Source: Janthinobacterium sp. B9-8
Lineage (GTDB): Bacteria; Pseudomonadota; Gammaproteobacteria; Burkholderiales; Chitinibacteraceae
DNA: 64,000 bases
Reading direction: 5' to 3'
NCBI RefSeq assembly: GCF_000969645.2
Contig: NZ_CP014222.1
Span: 2,731,740-2,795,739, forward strand
Shown: piece after piece, positions 1-7,874 of the stretch
How the letters are laid out: each line of letters opens with the position of its first letter
Position numbering within the stretch: the stretch's first letter is position 1
Notes under the pieces: generated by a model
Databases searched by the model: none
Seen by the model: only the letters and a program-made list of their open reading frames with translations
Told to the model about the DNA's origin: nothing
Position numbers and translations under genes: made by a program

Positions 1-1
1 T

Positions 2-631
2 CTTGACGGCACGCTTGCTGATACCGCGCCAGATCTGGGCGCCGCACTCAACCGCCTGCTTGCCGAAGAAGGCCGCAAACCGCAGCCTTACTCCGCCATC
101 CGCCCACTGGCATCCCACGGCGCACGCGGCCTGATCGAGCTGGGCTTTGGAGTTATCCCGCAAGACGAGCAGTTTGCTGTGCTGCGCGAGCGTTTTCTGG
201 CTCTGTACGAAACCAGCCTCTGTGAAGAAACCGCCCTCTTTGAAGGCATTCACGCCCTGATCGAAAAAATTGCCGCCCGTGGCCTGCAATGGGGCATTGT
301 CACCAATAAGCCTGCCCGCTATACCGACCCGCTGATCGCCCAACTCCCCTTCCCCTGCCGCCCCGGCGTAGTGGTTTCGGGGGACACCGTCGGCGTGGCC
401 AAGCCAGACGCCAAACCCATGTATTTTGCAGCCGCCCAGCTTGGTGTTGATCCGGCCCACTGCATCTATGTAGGCGACGCAGAACGCGATATTGAAGCAG
501 GCCGCAAAGTAGGCATGCGCACCGTGCTAGCCGATTACGGCTATATCAGCGGCAAGGACAAACCTCATGAATGGGGAGCCGACCACCGCATCGCCCACCC
601 GCTTGATCTACTTCAGCACCTGCCAGGCTAG
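2..631 (+). CDS. gph: phosphoglycolate phosphatase-like HAD hydrolase, 5' end outside window
   Basis: The reading frame is open from base 2, so the gene starts upstream of the window; 209 residues are visible of the usual 220-230. The first codons read LDGTLADT, the tail of HAD motif I (DxDGTLxDT), so only a handful of residues are missing. Motif II/III surroundings (VTNKPARYT, then VAKPDAKP with the conserved Lys) and motif IV (YVGDAERDIEAGRK) are all present. This is the Gph/CbbZ pattern: hydrolysis of 2-phosphoglycolate in the cytosol, in salvage of DNA-repair or photorespiratory products. Other small-phosphoester HAD enzymes share these motifs, so the substrate is inferred. A strong hairpin follows the stop. 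Confidence 0.85.
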   Translation, partial: LDGTLADTAPDLGAALNRLLAEEGRKPQPYSAIRPLASHGARGLIELGFGVIPQDEQFAVLRERFLALYETSLCEETALFEGIHALIEKIAARGLQWGIVTNKPARYTDPLIAQLPFPCRPGVVVSGDTVGVAKPDAKPMYFAAAQLGVDPAHCIYVGDAERDIEAGRKVGMRTVLADYGYISGKDKPHEWGADHRIAHPLDLLQHLPG

Positions 632-672
632 TTTTAGTAAATGGTAGCTATTGCTACCATTTACTAAAAAAA
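632..672 (+). terminator. intrinsic terminator after gph
   Basis: A perfect 14-bp inverted repeat (TAGTAAATGGTAGC, 4-nt loop, complement) begins one base after the gph stop. It is flanked by T and A runs, so it can act in both directions. It separates gph from ssrA. Confidence 0.75.
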
Positions 673-754
673 CATAAGCCATTGTTATCCATAGAAAATT
701 AAGCCATCAGCCCCAGCAAGCTTCGCTAGAAACCCGTTACGGCGAAGGCGCACG

Positions 755-783
755 TTGTACAAGAGCAGGCTTACGCGTATAAT
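755..783 (+). promoter_or_regulatory. sigma-70 promoter of ssrA
   Basis: A -35 box TTGTAC (755-760) and a perfect -10 box TATAAT (778-783) are separated by 17 bp, and the mature tmRNA 5' end lies 15 bp after the -10 box. This fits strong constitutive expression of tmRNA. Confidence 0.8.
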
Positions 784-797
784 CAGAGATCTTCATT

Positions 798-1162
798 GGG
801 GCCGCCATGGTTTCGACGGGGGTTGCAAAGTGGATGAGGGCATACCGGGGTCTCAGATTCCCGTAAAACACTGAATTTATATAGTCGCAAACGACAATAA
901 CTACGCTCTAGCCGCTTAATCGCGCTAGACTCTGCACTACAGGGCCCATCGGGTAGGTCGCCTAAAAACGATACGCAGAGTCATTAAGATGGGATCGCTT
1001 TTGCTCGGGTTACTTGGGCAGAGGCTAAATCTAAGGTAACTCGTTCTCTCCAAGCCTGTCGGTCGGCGTGGTCGGGAATTAAAACCAAATGACATGACTA
1101 AGTATGTAGAACTCACTATAGAGTGCTTCCGGACGCGGGTTCGACTCCCGCCGGCTCCACCA
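798..1162 (+). ncRNA. ssrA: transfer-messenger RNA (tmRNA)
   Basis: The 5' end GGGGCCG pairs with CGGCTCC just before ACCA at the 3' end, forming the tRNA-like acceptor stem. A T-arm with GGTTCGACTCCC precedes it. The mRNA-like part resumes at GCA (887) and encodes ANDNNYALAA followed by TAA (917-919), a close variant of the usual ANDENYALAA degradation tag. With SmpB it rescues ribosomes stalled on broken mRNA and tags the product for proteolysis. The 3' end is the integration site of the prophage: the T-arm and acceptor are repeated at 39678, so the last bases of this working copy were probably supplied by the phage. Confidence 0.97.
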
Positions 1163-1213
1163 GTACAAAGCAATGAAATCAGCCACTTAGAGAAATCTAA
1201 GTGGCTTTTTTTA
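1136..1213 (+). repeat. attL: left copy of 78-bp ssrA 3'-end repeat
   Basis: This copy is identical to 39678-39755. It starts in the tmRNA T-arm and includes the acceptor end, CCA and the terminator hairpin. Weaker similarity continues about 50 bp further on both sides, but here a 12-bp unit (AATAGCAACATT) is present twice in tandem (1242-1265) and only once at the right end. Confidence 0.93.
1181..1213 (+). terminator. ssrA intrinsic terminator
   Basis: The arms AGCCACTTAGA and TCTAAGTGGCT form a hairpin with a short loop, followed by a T run. It is part of the att repeat, so a second copy lies at 39723-39755. The rest of 1214-1467 holds only the diverged continuation of the att repeat and AT-rich sequence; no gene is seen there. 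Confidence 0.85.
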
Positions 1214-1467
1214 TGCTTAAAAAGGCCCTTTTAGGCCCAACAATAGCAACATTAATAGCAACATTCCTTACAGAATTTAGGCAGCCAGCCCCCAAACCCC
1301 ATGAAAAAGAGCAGCAACCATTCGAGCAAACCAACTCAGGCAGACAAGAGTAAACCTTAGAATTTTCGATTTTGTGCATAATTACACAATACATTTTTTG
1401 CAAGGCTAGATCAGCAAGCATAAAGCCTCGTGTAATATAGAAATCCCCTGTAAGCCCTTGGTTTCTC

Positions 1468-4122
1468 ATGGCCCTTGATCTACTCGCCTCTTTCGCCGCT
1501 GCTTTTAATCAGGATCAGCGCCTTATCTCTCTTCAACTAGGCGATGGTGCAGCATGGGGCGAACAGCTATTACCCCAGCACGTAACAGGCAGTGAAGGGA
1601 TAAATCGGACTTTTCTCTATCGAATCGATTGTCTTTCCCCCATTGGCGATTTAGAACTCAAATCGCTGTTAGGTTTGCCGGTGGTATTGGCAATAGCAGA
1701 TGCCAATGGCGACACAGTTGAACGTTGCGGGGTCATTAGCCAGGTACAGCTCTTAGGCTCTGATGGGGGCTTTGCAAAGTATGCACTGACGATAGAGCCG
1801 CCGTTTGCCTTGCTTAGATATCGCCGCACTTCTCGGGTCTTCCAAGATTTGTCAGCCGTCGATATTGTGAAACAGGTACTGGCCGAACATCAGGCCAAAA
1901 ACCCTGTGTTTGCATCTGTCCAAGCACTAGATTTCAAATTATCGGGCGAATACCCTCCCCGCTCTTATTGCGTGCAATACCGCGAAGACGATTACACCTT
2001 CCTGTGCCGCTTAATGAAAGAAAGCGGCCTATCGTGGCGTTTTGAACATTTGGCGGGCGATTCCCCTCAAGTGCAGCTGGTGGTTTTTGATGACGTCTTC
2101 TCCATCCCCGAAGCTTTAGAGCCCATCGCTCGCTTTCACCGTGCCTCGGCAACCGAGGAAAGCGATTCGCTCACCGTTTGGAATACACAGCGGCAAATCG
2201 GCAGCAGCTCGGTTTCCCTTGCCAGCTTTGACTATAAAGCCACACTCACCAATCATAGCTTGAATGAAAGCGCGATCGATCAGGGCGAAGGTGGGCAGCA
2301 AATCCAGTCAAGCCTAGAATATTACGACCCGCAAGCGCATTACTACGCCAGCGATTTAGATCAGCTAAACCAAGATGCAAAGCTGCGCCAAGATGCTTTA
2401 GACGGACAAAAGAAATCGTTTACCGGCTCAGGTACATTGCGCAGCTTGCAAGCTGGGCAATGGTTTCGCCTAGAAGACCACCCCGCTCATGATTTCGATT
2501 CGGCTGAGCAGCGCGAATTCGCCATCACTGAGCTTAAATTCACCGCAAACAATAATTTGCCAGCGGATTTAAGCCAGCAATTGCAACTGATCGCCCCTAG
2601 CCTGCTTGCCACTTCAGCCAAGGATAACGCGCCTTATCAAGTGGACTTTACCGCCCAAAGACGCGGCCAGCCTGTGCTTAGTCATTTTGGCGAGCAAGAA
2701 TTTACCAAACCCACTAGCCCAGGCTTGCAAACTGCCACCGTGGTTGGCCCTGCCGGATCAGAAGTCCACACCGACGAGCAAGGCCGTATTAAGGTGCAGT
2801 ACCACTGGCAACGTGCCGCCGAGCATCCCGAATTTGGCGCAAATCTTGACGACAAGTCATCCTGCTGGATCCGCGTCGCCATGCCATCAGCAGGCGCGAG
2901 CTTTGGGCATCAGTTTATCCCTAGGGTGGGAATGGAAGTAACCGTCAGCTTTATAGAAGGAGATATCGACCGCCCTGTTGTAACTGGCACTGTTTATAAC
3001 GGTAGCCATTCAGTGCCAAATTTCAGCGGTGCTGGTGCCTTACCCGCCAATAAAACGCTATCAGGCATCAAAACCAAAGAACATGAAGGCGGGCAGTATG
3101 GCGAGCTGCTGTTTGATGATACAAAAGGCGAAGTGCGCACAAAGCTATCAAGCGAACACGGCAAAACCCAGCTTAACCTTGGCTATTTAATTCACCCGCG
3201 CACAGACGGAAAAGGCGAGCCACGGGGCGAAGGCTTTGAATTACGCACGGACAATCAAGGGGCAATCCGCGCCAAGGGTTTACTCATCAGCACCGAAGCC
3301 AAGAGCGGCGCCTCGGGCAAACAGCTAGACCACACGCCCGCCCAAAGCCAGCTTGAATCAGCTTTAGCCTTGGCGCAAAGCTTAGGCGAAACGGCAAGCC
3401 ACCAACTTGCCGACACAATGGAAACCGGCGACAAAGAGCAAACCATCCAGCCAGATAATAGCCCGGGCGAAAAAGAAACCACCGGCCATCTGCATCACCA
3501 CGTCCACGCCAGCAAAAGCTTTGCAGCCGGTAGCAATACCGATAAAGACAGCAAAACAAAATCTCAGGAACAAGCAGGCCAGCAAAGAATTATTTTATTG
3601 CATGGTGAAGACGGTGTAGCCATCACCACGCCACAGAGCCTTTCCCTCACCGCCGAAACCAATATCGACCAGATCGCCCAGCGGGATAGTAACCAAACAT
3701 CAGGCCGCCGCTGGATACATAACGTCGGCCAGCATATCAGCCTGTTTGTAGCGGGGGTAAAAGATAAAGTCGCGCTCAAACTGATCGCCGCCAAGGGCAA
3801 AATCCAGCTGCAAGCGCAAAGTAACGATATCGAGATTACCGGCGATAAAGACCTGAAAGTAACGGCTTGCAAGGGGCTGCTTAGCATTTCGGCTAAAGAT
3901 GAAGTTTTAGTCACGGCAGGTGGCGGCTATATCCGGCTAAAAGGCGGCAATATCGAGATTCATTGCCCAGGGGAAGTGACGGTGAAAGGGGCAAACCATG
4001 CAATGAGCGGGCCAGATCAAATGAATGTGTTTTTTCCAGAAATGCCAAATGGCGAGATAAAGCCTTCATGCTTAAAACAGGCCGCAGAAGACCGGAGCAA
4101 TTATGTCATTCGTCCAGCATGA
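1468..4122 (+). CDS. vgrG: type VI secretion tip protein VgrG with C-terminal DUF2345
   Basis: At 884 residues this has the full VgrG layout: a gp27-like base (about 20-400), a gp5-like OB fold (about 420-515, containing DEQGRIKVQYHW and the SSCWIRVAMPSAG region), a linker, and a C-terminal DUF2345 beta-rich extension (about 705-855) with repeated short strands that lengthens the spike. It caps the Hcp tube and carries effectors. It opens a co-directional block with a DUF4123 adaptor whose start lies inside its last codons. It is not the prophage's own spike, because separate gpV and gpD genes exist at 18752 and 29760. No tss structural genes are in the window, so it must use an apparatus encoded elsewhere. 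Confidence 0.93.
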   Translation: MALDLLASFAAAFNQDQRLISLQLGDGAAWGEQLLPQHVTGSEGINRTFLYRIDCLSPIGDLELKSLLGLPVVLAIADANGDTVERCGVISQVQLLGSDGGFAKYALTIEPPFALLRYRRTSRVFQDLSAVDIVKQVLAEHQAKNPVFASVQALDFKLSGEYPPRSYCVQYREDDYTFLCRLMKESGLSWRFEHLAGDSPQVQLVVFDDVFSIPEALEPIARFHRASATEESDSLTVWNTQRQIGSSSVSLASFDYKATLTNHSLNESAIDQGEGGQQIQSSLEYYDPQAHYYASDLDQLNQDAKLRQDALDGQKKSFTGSGTLRSLQAGQWFRLEDHPAHDFDSAEQREFAITELKFTANNNLPADLSQQLQLIAPSLLATSAKDNAPYQVDFTAQRRGQPVLSHFGEQEFTKPTSPGLQTATVVGPAGSEVHTDEQGRIKVQYHWQRAAEHPEFGANLDDKSSCWIRVAMPSAGASFGHQFIPRVGMEVTVSFIEGDIDRPVVTGTVYNGSHSVPNFSGAGALPANKTLSGIKTKEHEGGQYGELLFDDTKGEVRTKLSSEHGKTQLNLGYLIHPRTDGKGEPRGEGFELRTDNQGAIRAKGLLISTEAKSGASGKQLDHTPAQSQLESALALAQSLGETASHQLADTMETGDKEQTIQPDNSPGEKETTGHLHHHVHASKSFAAGSNTDKDSKTKSQEQAGQQRIILLHGEDGVAITTPQSLSLTAETNIDQIAQRDSNQTSGRRWIHNVGQHISLFVAGVKDKVALKLIAAKGKIQLQAQSNDIEITGDKDLKVTACKGLLSISAKDEVLVTAGGGYIRLKGGNIEIHCPGEVTVKGANHAMSGPDQMNVFFPEMPNGEIKPSCLKQAAEDRSNYVIRPA

Positions 4123-4624
4123 GCATTTCAAGCAGTTTTGGCCCGCTGAAGCCGTGCCTGCAACAGGAAACCTGTTTTTACTGATTGATGCCGCAGCACA
4201 AACAAGCGGCTTGCATCGCTTGCGCTTCATTCTGCCAGCTGGGGAGCGATGCTCTTTATTTGAAGACACGCCAGAACAAAATTTACATGATCTTGCCCCG
4301 TGGCTGATCCATATTGACCCCAGCTATTTACAAAGCGACGCTTTTTTACAGCTGTTAAAAATAGAATACGAAACAGCCTCCTTAAGTTGGATCTGGACGC
4401 CGCTGAATTTAAAAGAGCTACAAAAGACCATCCAGCCTTTTATGCAAGCCCAATTAAAAAGCGGCCAAGAAGCCTTAGTCCGTATTTATGATCCGCCTGT
4501 ATTGTTGCGGCTGATTAAAACATTTACGCCAGAACAAGAAAAAAAACTAATGGGCCAGATTCAGGCATGGTGGCTTTATGACGCCCATCATCAAATCAGG
4601 CACATCATCAAACCACTGAATTGA
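4103..4624 (+). CDS. DUF4123 T6SS effector adaptor/chaperone
   Basis: This 173-residue protein has the DUF4123 pattern: an N-terminal LFLLIDAAAQ strand, a central APWLIHID segment, and a C-terminal FYDP-like VRIYDPPVLL motif. Such proteins (Tap/Tec) load a specific effector onto VgrG or PAAR in the cytosol. The start overlaps the vgrG stop by 20 bases, implying translational coupling. The next genes would be its client effector and helper. In Pseudomonas aeruginosa the equivalent TecT works with a co-chaperone to deliver the Tox-REase-5 toxin TseT, which matches what follows here. Confidence 0.85.
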   Translation: MSFVQHEHFKQFWPAEAVPATGNLFLLIDAAAQTSGLHRLRFILPAGERCSLFEDTPEQNLHDLAPWLIHIDPSYLQSDAFLQLLKIEYETASLSWIWTPLNLKELQKTIQPFMQAQLKSGQEALVRIYDPPVLLRLIKTFTPEQEKKLMGQIQAWWLYDAHHQIRHIIKPLN

Positions 4625-4640
4625 CCAAGAGAACATAAGC

Positions 4641-5015
4641 ATGGAATTCTGCGAATCCAATATGGATGGCGTCAACGAGCTACAAGAACAACAAGAAGTC
4701 AAAGAAATGCTAGACAGGCTAGCTAAGGATGATCCAGTGCTTAAATCCGCGCTTGTTGATGATAAAAAGACATGGGAAGCCATTGTAAAGACAGGCCAGC
4801 TAGGCTTAGTCGATATTATTATCCGATCACAATATATTATTCTAGCGTTTACCCTGCTCAATCATGATGAAGTGCAGGAGATGGATATTGCCATTAAAGA
4901 TAAAAAAGATGCCTATGGCCGGGCAATTCCGGTTGATATTGCCTTTAAGGACTATATGGGGCTTAAGTTTTGGCAAAATGAGGGAAAGACTTACTCTGAA
5001 ATAAAACCACGCTAA
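4641..5015 (+). CDS. small acidic protein, candidate T6SS co-chaperone
   Basis: I do not recognise a named family in these 124 residues. The protein is acidic, begins with a helical Glu/Gln-rich stretch (NELQEQQEVKEMLDRL) and has no signal peptide or clear membrane span. It lies 16 bp after the adaptor gene and 19 bp before the toxin gene on the same strand. By position it corresponds to the co-chaperone between TecT and TseT in the P. aeruginosa locus, but I see no sequence similarity that proves this role; it could instead be a second small immunity or accessory protein. Confidence 0.6.
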   Translation: MEFCESNMDGVNELQEQQEVKEMLDRLAKDDPVLKSALVDDKKTWEAIVKTGQLGLVDIIIRSQYIILAFTLLNHDEVQEMDIAIKDKKDAYGRAIPVDIAFKDYMGLKFWQNEGKTYSEIKPR

Positions 5016-5034
5016 GTGGCATATAGGAAATAAA

Positions 5035-6252
5035 ATGGTTCCAGCAATTGTTCTTCTTGATATTGCTTTTACATTTGTAGCCACAGCAATCATCGCCAAA
5101 ACAGTACAAAAAGGCAGTAACAAGACAGATCCGCTTAATAGCGAGGACTCTTTTGATTACAAAAAACCTGTTCGATTTGAAGTGGCCATATCAGATCAAA
5201 GCTTAGCGAATATTGCCTCAGCGCTGGCAATGAAAAAAGCCAGCAAGCTCGCAATGAAAGCCCCGGCAAAAACGGCAGGTGCTCCCGTTGCACTCCCTAA
5301 CGGCAATGTATCCATACAGGCCAGTGTAAGCGCAACGCCACCGCGTATCATTCGCCCAAGTGTGTCATTCCCTCCTGCGGTAGAACAGCCAGGCGCTTTG
5401 CCTCATCCCCCCATGAATCCCGAAGGCTGGGAAGCCCGCCTCTGGAGTTCGGGTGCAATTGGTGCCGCTCTGACAACCGAACTCAGCAATATCAGAAAAA
5501 AGCGCACCTGCCGTTGCACCGTAGAAGGCAACACCAAAGAAGTGAACATGAATACCATGCTCAGTTCAATGCTGTTTCAATGGGTAGTGGCAAATGTTCC
5601 TGATTATGAAAACTGGCGGGAAAATAAGTTTTCAATCAAAATCAAAAAAGGCAGCACAAAATCAGACGATGCTGAATTGCATAAAATACGCGATGAAACC
5701 GAAGGCGTAAGCAGTGATTACTCGCTGGAGAATAAAGTATTTACACCAGATTCCGTTTTTGATTACGCAAAAGTAACAGAAGAATACAAGGCAATGCTGT
5801 ACTATTTTGTGCCTGTCACCATCAAAGAATATGTATTAACTGCCGATCCTAAAAAAGTACAGTTTGATGGATTCTGGCCGAGCTATTGTTCTTTAGTTGA
5901 AGCGAAGTATGGGTACAAAACATTATTAGAACGCTCAAAAACTGATTCATTTGAACATGCAAAATGGCTTGCTAAAAAAACCAATCCCCGTCGTGGCGAT
6001 AAAATAACTCCTGATGACGCAAAAGATATTTTCAGCAAGAAAATGCGCGAACAGGCACAGCGACAAGCTGATGCAATAAAAACTCAAATAGAGTCACCAT
6101 GTGGAATTCATCACTTTTGGATTTTCACAGAAGATACTGTTTCAAACCATATGAAAAAAATATTTGATTCAAACAAATATAAAGATTTAAACAATATAAT
6201 TTGCGTTGCTTTAGATAGAAAATCATTGCAATTAATTAACAAAAAAATATAA
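5035..6252 (+). CDS. putative T6SS nuclease toxin with C-terminal Tox-REase-5 domain
   Basis: The 405-residue protein starts after a good Shine-Dalgarno (AGGAAA). It has an N-terminal hydrophobic segment (about 3-22), a Pro/Ala-rich linker (about 85-135) and a C-terminal domain whose key stretch at about 274-292 reads FDGFWPSY...LVEAKYG. The D and E-x-K arrangement is the restriction-endonuclease fold active site typical of Tox-REase-5, the family of the P. aeruginosa effector TseT. The expected role is DNA cleavage in a competitor after injection. The following gene is an Imm52-like immunity gene. Base composition falls toward the 3' half, suggesting the toxin tip was exchanged. The family call is from motif and context, not a search. 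Confidence 0.8.
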   Translation: MVPAIVLLDIAFTFVATAIIAKTVQKGSNKTDPLNSEDSFDYKKPVRFEVAISDQSLANIASALAMKKASKLAMKAPAKTAGAPVALPNGNVSIQASVSATPPRIIRPSVSFPPAVEQPGALPHPPMNPEGWEARLWSSGAIGAALTTELSNIRKKRTCRCTVEGNTKEVNMNTMLSSMLFQWVVANVPDYENWRENKFSIKIKKGSTKSDDAELHKIRDETEGVSSDYSLENKVFTPDSVFDYAKVTEEYKAMLYYFVPVTIKEYVLTADPKKVQFDGFWPSYCSLVEAKYGYKTLLERSKTDSFEHAKWLAKKTNPRRGDKITPDDAKDIFSKKMREQAQRQADAIKTQIESPCGIHHFWIFTEDTVSNHMKKIFDSNKYKDLNNIICVALDRKSLQLINKKI

Positions 6253-6266
6253 AGAGAGAATATACA

Positions 6267-7082
6267 ATGGCTCGCCACACTGTAGAAGCATCTATAATAA
6301 GCACAGACAGTAATAAAAAAAATGAATTCACATCCAGATATTTATCTTACATGCAATTAAACAAAGAAATAATCAACAAATTAAATGGAAAGACTCACTT
6401 AGATTGGCACCTAAAAATTGGAGATGACGAAAGACTTCCATATGCGACCAACATTAACGCAGAAAAATATATAGATCTAATATTTGAATCTGAAGAATTT
6501 ATAAACGATGGATGGTCTAATATTAAATTAAACAATGCTAGGTTAACAAAAAAAGAAGAGGAAGACGATGTATTATTCAAAAAGTGGCTTCAAAACAAAA
6601 TAGATACCATCCAAGTTGATTTTACTTCTTACTTAAGTCTTGATGCGAATCTAGCAAATATAGATTTTGACATTTCCGGAGAAAAAGATAGTCAGTTTTT
6701 TTTCTGGCTGGTTAAACTATTATTTGAATATTTCTCAAACGACATCAAATTCTTTAACGTAACCCAAACAAGCGGAAATACAGATTTGCACTGCATTTTC
6801 CCAGATAGAAGGGAAATAAGCTGGATGCAACTAATAAAAGCTGAATTATTAGCTGAAGATGTACCTTCTGCTTATGCCGTTTGGTACATGCCCAATATTG
6901 GGTCGGTAGTCATAAGTACACAAGAAGTATTTAGCAATGAGAGTAAGCAACACCGAGATACAGCCCATGCGATAGAGCAAGAGTTGCATAAAATTGGCTT
7001 ACTTCCCTTAATAAAAGGCAGTAGTGATCTTGGATTTATTGGCCGTGAGGAATGGCGAAAAAATATGGGACTAACAAATTAA
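6267..7082 (+). CDS. Imm52-like immunity protein for the Tox-REase-5 toxin
   Basis: The 271-residue cytoplasmic protein has no signal peptide. It starts 14 bp after the toxin stop behind an AAAGAGAG ribosome site. Imm52 proteins are the usual partners of Tox-REase-5 toxins (TsiT for TseT). Features seen here that fit are the length, the alternation of Trp-rich beta segments (DGWSNIKL, MPNIGSVVI) and the C-terminal GFIGREEWRKNMG end. It would bind and block the nuclease in the producing cell and in kin. It is markedly more AT-rich than vgrG, as is common for swapped toxin-immunity tips. Assignment to Imm52 is moderately sure; the immunity role follows from position. Confidence 0.72.
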   Translation: MARHTVEASIISTDSNKKNEFTSRYLSYMQLNKEIINKLNGKTHLDWHLKIGDDERLPYATNINAEKYIDLIFESEEFINDGWSNIKLNNARLTKKEEEDDVLFKKWLQNKIDTIQVDFTSYLSLDANLANIDFDISGEKDSQFFFWLVKLLFEYFSNDIKFFNVTQTSGNTDLHCIFPDRREISWMQLIKAELLAEDVPSAYAVWYMPNIGSVVISTQEVFSNESKQHRDTAHAIEQELHKIGLLPLIKGSSDLGFIGREEWRKNMGLTN

Positions 7083-7130
7083 CCCCACTTATCGATGGCT
7101 TTACTGTCAAGTTTTAGTGCGTAAACCTTT

Positions 7131-7171
7131 GGGGCCAGATCTTACATTCGACATGAAGTAATTAATTTAAC
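7131..7171 (+). repeat. degenerate left half of palindromic repeat family A
   Basis: GGGGCCAGATCTTACATTCG and the bases after it match the left arm of family A (compare 7659, 57229, 59010) with several changes; the right arm is missing. Confidence 0.55.
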
Positions 7172-7203
7172 CCAGTTATTCAATCTTCAAAGGAGCAATA
7201 GAA

Positions 7204-7635
7204 ATGAGCCCAAACATCGAATACATCTCAAAACTTCTTGATGTCTTCATCAACTCACCCAAAGCACATATTTCAATTCAAGACATTCAGAACGCCGGCA
7301 TAACAATCTCAAATCAATCAGGACTAGATGACGAATTCTTATTTCATCTACAGCTTGCTCTGGAAAATGAGTTAATCAGCAATCGAGACTTACAATTTAG
7401 CGGGCTGAAATCTATTGGCATTAGAATTGGTGGAGGTGGCAGCGTAACATTAACATCCATACCAATTCGGCTTACACAGAGGGGCCATGATTTTGCCAAA
7501 TCTTTACAAAATAAAGAAATACTATTAAAGCTAAAAACAGAACTGAAAGATGCACCATTCAAAACAATTTTTGATGGAAGTCAAAAGCTACTAGAGCACT
7601 ACCTCAAGAAACGGCTCGATGCGTTGATTGAGTAA
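7204..7635 (+). CDS. DUF2513-like protein
   Basis: This 143-residue protein follows a strong ribosome site (AAAGGAG). The layout resembles DUF2513: an N-terminal helical winged-helix-like part, then IPIRLTQRGHDFAKSL, which matches the family's RLTxxGHxFLxxxR signature, then a charged helix and an ILDGSQKLLEHYLKKRL tail. The function of the family is unknown; members are common in prophages and accessory islands. It stands alone between repeats, with family A copies on both sides (7131 and 7659), as if carried in as a separate unit. Confidence 0.65.
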   Translation: MSPNIEYISKLLDVFINSPKAHISIQDIQNAGITISNQSGLDDEFLFHLQLALENELISNRDLQFSGLKSIGIRIGGGGSVTLTSIPIRLTQRGHDFAKSLQNKEILLKLKTELKDAPFKTIFDGSQKLLEHYLKKRLDALIE

Positions 7636-7658
7636 GTCACCAAGTTTTTTTAGTTTTT

Positions 7659-7754
7659 AGGGTCAGGTCTTACATTTGACATGAGCAATCAATTTAACTT
7701 GCTTTGCAAACCACTGTAAATTTTATCTCATGTAAAATGTAAGACCTGACCCCA
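7659..7754. repeat. palindromic repeat family A, copy A1
   Basis: An imperfect palindrome of about 96 bp: the left end GGGTCAGGTCTTACATTTG is the reverse complement of the right end AAATGTAAGACCTGACCC. Four other near-complete copies are at 57229, 57833, 59010 and 60751. It looks like a non-autonomous MITE or REP-type element; no transposase for it is seen in the window. Downstream (7774-7802) is a small hairpin with an ACGCAATCCCCC arm that resembles the one at 8708. Confidence 0.8.
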
Positions 7755-7874
7755 TGCTTTTTTCTTGCAAAGGCACGCAATCCCCCCCGTATCAAGGGGG
7801 ATCGCCTACCGTTATTTCTGCCTATCATTATATTGAGAGGGGATTACCATTTACACAATTTTAGTCACATACTT

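Noticed and set aside
937..1173. 78-codon frame antisense to tmRNA
   Set aside because: Lies over ssrA; the coding look comes from the structured RNA. No ribosome site.
1197..1469. 90-codon minus-strand frame between attL and vgrG
   Set aside because: Covers the att repeat and AT-rich gap; no family resemblance and composition unlike genes.
1468..7082. PAAR protein in the T6SS block
   Set aside because: No PAAR-like gene found; the toxin has a hydrophobic N-terminus but no PAAR motif that I can see.
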